A stretch of DNA of 64,000 nucleotides from Spirosoma sp. KUDC1026 (GTDB lineage: Bacteria; Bacteroidota; Bacteroidia; Cytophagales; Spirosomataceae), in NCBI RefSeq assembly GCF_013375035.1, contig NZ_CP056032.1:5516001-5580000 (forward strand), read 5' to 3'. This document shows, in pieces, positions 60,948 to 64,000 of this stretch. Numbering within the stretch: position 1 is the stretch's first letter; every line of letters starts with the position of its first letter. Under the pieces are notes generated by a model. The model made no database searches, was not told where the DNA came from, and worked only from the letters and a program-made list of their open reading frames with translations. The translations under genes and the position numbers were made by a program.

Positions 60948-62117
60948 TTAATCAATCGTCCGAAACACGCGACTCCAGCGGATTTTGTGCCAGCTGTCAG
61001 CCGGAACGGGATCGATAGACATCCAGACAAAGACTGCCTTCCCAACAAGGTGATCTTCGGGAACGAAGCCCCAGTAGCGTGAGTCCTCCGAGTTGTGCCG
61101 GTTATCGCCCATCATGAAATAATAGTCCTGCCTGAACGTATAGGACGTAATGGGCTTGCCCCCTATCTGGATCGCCGTGGGCGTAACGACCACCTGTTCG
61201 TTCGACTCGTACCGCTCAATCACGGGGCCATACACCGCAATCGTCTGTTGGTTGATGGGCACAGTCATGCCTTTCCTGGGTACCGTAAGCGGCCCGAAGT
61301 TATCCTGATTCCAGGCATAAGCCTTACTGCCGTAGATGCCCGGTTCGGCCTGACCCGCTGGTGCCACGATGGGGTCAACGCCCTTGATCCAGGCAAACGT
61401 TTTGACTTGTTCAATAACCTCCGCCGTCGTGTTGATCTGGTAGCCAACCAGCGTATTGGTTTTGGTCACCTCATTATAGGCTTCGAGCGGCTGCCAGTTG
61501 ATGAATGGCCCTTCGGCTGATTTGAAATCATTCACAATATCGAACTTCCGGAAGAACCGCTCGTCCAGCACCTCGGTCGTTTTGATGAAGTAGGTCGTTT
61601 CCGACCGAACCGGAATGGGTGCTATTTTTCCGTTGACCAGCACCTGCTGATTCTGGATGGTGACGACATCGCCCGGAATCCCAATGCAGCGTTTGATAAA
61701 GTTGGTTTTCAGATCGGTAGGGTACGCAGGCTCACCCGGTTTGTGGGGCGGATAATTGAACACGACCACATCGCCATTTTTCACCGACGAGAAGCCGGGG
61801 AGTCGAAAACTGGGCAGTTGAATCGCCGTACTGTACGATGGAATATCCGTCCCCCAGATTTTCTGGTGCGTCAACGGCACCTGCAGGGGCGTTTTAGGCG
61901 TACGGATGCCATAATGGAGCTTGCTGACGAACAGATAGTCGCCCACCATCAGGCTGTTCTCCATAGACGGTGTCGGAATGGCAAAGGCTTCGAACGTCAG
62001 AAACCGAATCAACGTAGCGGCTATCACCGCGAACAGCACCGAATCCAGCCACTCCCGCAAAGCTGACTTTTTACTTTTGGCCGACCGTTCCTCGGCCTTC
62101 TTTCTCCTGTTGAACAT
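60948..62117 (-). CDS. lepB: Signal peptidase I
   Basis: Membrane serine peptidase that removes signal peptides from exported proteins. The 389-residue protein is anchored by one N-terminal helix (about 24-42, LDSVLFAVIAATLIRFLTF). It has the catalytic Ser51 in IPTPSMENSLMVGDYLFVSK and general-base Lys142 in TNFIKRCIGIPGDVV, then box E GDNRHNSEDSRYWGFVPEDH. It is longer than E. coli LepB, with inserted loops usual in Bacteroidota. It converges with the BioF-like gene. Confidence 0.95.
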   Translation of the reverse strand: MFNRRKKAEERSAKSKKSALREWLDSVLFAVIAATLIRFLTFEAFAIPTPSMENSLMVGDYLFVSKLHYGIRTPKTPLQVPLTHQKIWGTDIPSYSTAIQLPSFRLPGFSSVKNGDVVVFNYPPHKPGEPAYPTDLKTNFIKRCIGIPGDVVTIQNQQVLVNGKIAPIPVRSETTYFIKTTEVLDERFFRKFDIVNDFKSAEGPFINWQPLEAYNEVTKTNTLVGYQINTTAEVIEQVKTFAWIKGVDPIVAPAGQAEPGIYGSKAYAWNQDNFGPLTVPRKGMTVPINQQTIAVYGPVIERYESNEQVVVTPTAIQIGGKPITSYTFRQDYYFMMGDNRHNSEDSRYWGFVPEDHLVGKAVFVWMSIDPVPADSWHKIRWSRVFRTID

Positions 62118-62172
62118 AGCTCCGTCTCGTTAATGATAACAATTAATGCGACCGGGCCTACTTTCAACAGAG

Positions 62173-62211
62173 ACCCTGTCCTATTCCTAAAGCTAGGCGA
62201 CAGGACAGGGT
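62173..62211 (-). terminator. Hairpin upstream of lepB
   Basis: ACCCTGTCCT pairs perfectly with AGGACAGGGT across a 19-nt loop. It may end transcripts from the sugar isomerase gene, but no T tract is obvious. Confidence 0.35.
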
Positions 62212-62337
62212 ACGAGAAGGCTATTACACAAGTGGTTAAATCGGCGGCAGGAATGGACTGAGGGGGTATTTTTGAACGGAATAACCGTTGCAGAACTCTT
62301 TACCAAAACCTAATCTTGTCGAGGTTAACTCTGACCA

Positions 62338-62428
62338 CCCCTAGCCCCTCCTAAAACAGGAGGGGAACGTGCAGAAGTGACCCTCTCAACCACCCCCTCC
62401 TAATTTTCTAGGAGGGGGCAGGGGGTGG
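62338..62428. repeat. C-rich/G-rich intergenic hairpin repeat pair
   Basis: CCCCTCCT-AAAAC-AGGAGGGG (62345-62365) and CCCCCTCCTA-ATTTTC-TAGGAGGGGG (62393-62418) are two related perfect hairpins in direct succession, flanked by CACCCC/GGGGTGG. They look like members of a short palindromic repeat family common between genes in Bacteroidota genomes. Confidence 0.7.
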
Positions 62429-62551
62429 TAAACGCCAGCAACAAAGCCCAATTCACCACCTCGTGAAACCCCGATAAGATTAGGTCTTGGGGGTGAGGGA
62501 TCGGGAACGTACGTACGCTACCATGAGGCAGTAATACACTTTTACCCAACC

Positions 62552-63415
62552 CTACATCCTCAACCCCTTCAGATAAGCCACACTTTTCGGCACCTGCACA
62601 CTTTCCTGATTACTCTCGTCTTCGATGAAATAGTGTTTGATGCCTACCTTCCTGGCGGCTTTCAGCACGGCGGGCATGTCGATCTGCCCCTGCCCCAGCA
62701 CCACATCATTCTCGGGTGGGGTGCCGCCACTCAAGTCACCGGTTATCCCTTTTTTCAGGTCTTTCAGGTGCATGAGTTTCCAGCGACTCCCGTATTTATT
62801 CAGCAGCGCCACCGGATCGGCCCCACCGAAGGTCGTCCAGAGAATATCCATCTCGAACGATACGTATTTCGGGTCGGTGTTTTGCACAATGTAGTCGAAC
62901 AACGTACCATTCTGATAAGGCTGAAACTCATAGCCATGATCGTGGTAGCAGAAGGTCAGGCCGTTTTCTTTCAGAATTTTACCCACCCGGTTAAAATCAG
63001 TCACGGCCTGCTGCGCGTTGGCCAGCGTAAAGTTGCTCTTCTGGTGCGGAATCCAGGCCACCATGACGTACGACGCACCCAGGGCCTTCGCCTGCTTTAC
63101 TACGGCCATCGGGTCCTTGACGATCTCCTCATACCCGGCCCCCGTTGCTGGCATACTGATTCCCCGCTCATCGAGCATCTTTTTGTAGGCCTCTGCCGTC
63201 AGGCCTTTGGGAACGCCCCCTTCCATCTCGGTGAACCCCTGCGCCTTGATGGTGTCCAGCGTAGCAACTACGTCCTTCGGAAAGGTATGCCGGTACGTAT
63301 AGGCCTGCACACCCAGCGGAAACGTATAAAGCGGTTTCCCCGACTGCGCCAGGCCCGTTTCCATCCCGAGCCAGCCCAGTGATAATCCCAGCACAACAGA
63401 CAGTTTAGCGAACAT
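62552..63415 (-). CDS. Secreted sugar phosphate isomerase/epimerase family protein
   Basis: A 287-residue xylose-isomerase-like TIM barrel (AP endonuclease 2 fold). The ATG at 63415 begins a signal peptide (KLSVVLGLSLGWLGMETGLAQ); a longer frame exists but lacks this. The barrel starts FPLGVQAYTYRHTFPKDVVA and has metal-site residues in FCYHDHGYEFQPY, SFEMDILWTTFGGADPVALL, LKDLKKG and HYFIEDESNQ. The family includes epimerases, dehydratases and hydrolases acting on sugars or inositols, and secreted members are common in Bacteroidota. The substrate is unknown. Confidence 0.87.
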   Translation of the reverse strand: MFAKLSVVLGLSLGWLGMETGLAQSGKPLYTFPLGVQAYTYRHTFPKDVVATLDTIKAQGFTEMEGGVPKGLTAEAYKKMLDERGISMPATGAGYEEIVKDPMAVVKQAKALGASYVMVAWIPHQKSNFTLANAQQAVTDFNRVGKILKENGLTFCYHDHGYEFQPYQNGTLFDYIVQNTDPKYVSFEMDILWTTFGGADPVALLNKYGSRWKLMHLKDLKKGITGDLSGGTPPENDVVLGQGQIDMPAVLKAARKVGIKHYFIEDESNQESVQVPKSVAYLKGLRM

Positions 63416-63763
63416 AAGCGAATGAGTTTTCAATAAAGTATCGATGCCCTGTAAAGCCATCTGGCCAGCGGGCTTACTGATTGCCAACGCGCAAAAAGCC
63501 CGCCCACCCATCAATCCGACCATGAGCAATCGATGCCACCCAGGCAAAAACATAGTATGAATAGAGTACCATTGGCATGAATTTTAATGCGGATTTAATA
63601 TGTCACCAGACGTTTACCAAAAATAAATTTTGCACAAGTTGAAGTAGAAATAGGTCAATTTGATCCGTAAAGACACTTTTCTGTCTTTGATTCTAGGATA
63701 AAAAAAGGAGATGGGTCTATGATTTGTACGGGGTCCTTCTCAAACCAACCTTATATCTTCCCG
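63416..63763. other. Intergenic region before the terminal lipoprotein gene
   Basis: No gene is visible once the isomerase start at 63415 is accepted. The A/T-rich stretch 63580-63740 probably holds the promoters of the two divergent genes. No exact TAnnTTTG with a -33 element was found. Confidence 0.45.
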
Positions 63764-64000
63764 ATGAAAAATCTGTTTGTTTTTGTCTTCGCCCTATTTG
63801 CTCTGGCAGGCTGTAACAGCAAAGATGTTGAGCCAATCCACGCTGGCGAGGCTTTAGCCGGTACTTACTCAGTTACTTCGTTCCTGTTTACGAGAGGTGA
63901 CAGTACGTATCATTTGCCTACTTTACCATATACGGTTCAGGGTAGTCAAATTATAACGGGTAAGTTAGAGGTTACCCGTTTGGAAGCAATGAACCAGGTG
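63764..64000 (+). CDS. Lipoprotein, truncated by the window edge
   Basis: The first 79 residues of a lipoprotein gene that runs off the right end. The N-terminus KNLFVFVFALFALAGCNSKD is a lipoprotein signal, with the lipid Cys at 17 in the lipobox LAGC. The mature part VEPIHAGEALAGTYSVTSFL resembles the lipocalin-like lipoproteins of Bacteroidota, which often have GTY-V at this place. No function is assigned, since most of the protein is missing. Confidence 0.75.
   Translation, partial: MKNLFVFVFALFALAGCNSKDVEPIHAGEALAGTYSVTSFLFTRGDSTYHLPTLPYTVQGSQIITGKLEVTRLEAMNQV

Larger units (their letters stand above)
62118..62551. other. Gene-free region with hairpin repeats
   Basis: It contains no gene. 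It has a hairpin ACCCTGTCCT..AGGACAGGGT at 62173-62211 and, at 62338-62428, a pair of C-rich/G-rich hairpin repeats listed separately. It separates lepB from the sugar isomerase gene on the same strand. Confidence 0.6.

Noticed and set aside
62633-63382. Plus-strand 249-residue frame opposite the sugar isomerase gene
   Set aside because: A shadow of the real minus-strand gene; its composition is unlike a folded protein.
1-64000. CRISPR arrays, tRNA/rRNA genes, insertion sequences, prophage or classical defence systems
   Set aside because: No regularly spaced direct repeats, cloverleaf consensus, transposase motif or phage or restriction genes were found on reading both strands.

Overview
The window is chromosomal DNA from a member of the Bacteroidota, most likely order Cytophagales near Spirosoma and relatives (inference). 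The evidence is a type IX secretion C-terminal domain, many TonB/SusC-like outer-membrane proteins, LytTR/LytS regulation, TAnnTTTG promoter cores typical of the Bacteroidota sigma factor, Bacteroidota-type RibBA, LepB and LysS, and few Shine-Dalgarno sites. About 59 protein genes are supported. No tRNA, rRNA, CRISPR array, transposase, phage or defence island is visible.

Layout. 1-5.9 kb: hemA, a DUF4230 protein, YqgE/AlgH, a beta-barrel protein, nuoA-nuoB standing alone, and a membrane protein. 6-12.3 kb: two paralogous MFS transporters flanking a small secreted protein and a sodium/sugar symporter, then an acyltransferase. 12.3-32.2 kb: a large cobalamin region. Two cobalamin riboswitches on the plus strand control uptake and handling arms: a BtuF-like binding protein with a PduO adenosyltransferase, and a NicO-like metal transporter with a BtuB-like receptor. 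Between them, on the minus strand, lie the biosynthetic genes: cobB, cobN with an N-terminal ferredoxin-like domain, a fused ChlI/ChlD-type chelatase ATPase, cobQ, a CobC/CobD-type aminotransferase, cbiB and a small P-loop ATPase. cobQ is flanked by two PIN-domain toxin-antitoxin modules.

32-42 kb: small membrane and lipoprotein genes, then a LytTR regulator and a LytS-type kinase on either side of an outer-membrane beta-barrel protein. A 21-bp-period tandem palindrome upstream of the kinase is a candidate operator. Amidase, GH130-like and M61 peptidase genes follow. 42-51.8 kb: housekeeping genes rpmH, rnpA, S41 peptidase, tsaB, coaX, an Arc-type regulator, an SPFH protein, lysS, a cold shock protein, a PspC-like protein, glycosyltransferase 2 and YbaB. 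Two similar ~100-bp purine/pyrimidine hairpin elements fill the S41-tsaB and SPFH-arc gaps from stop codon to start codon. 51.8-64 kb: a T9SS-type protein of mosaic base composition, ribBA, thioredoxin, a polytopic membrane protein, a NarL-type regulator with an atypical receiver, a dipeptide epimerase/BioF-like pair, lepB, a sugar isomerase and a truncated lipoprotein gene.

How the genes work together: the cobalamin block would insert cobalt late (CobN plus ChlID), amidate the ring (CobB, CobQ), attach the aminopropanol arm (aminotransferase, CbiB), adenosylate (PduO) and import corrinoids and cobalt. Corrin-ring methylases and most lower-ligand genes are not in the window. I found no single wholly new system. 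The strongest leads are the stop-to-start hairpin elements, the ferredoxin-fused CobN, the toxin-antitoxin modules around cobQ, the candidate LytTR operator and the mosaic T9SS gene.
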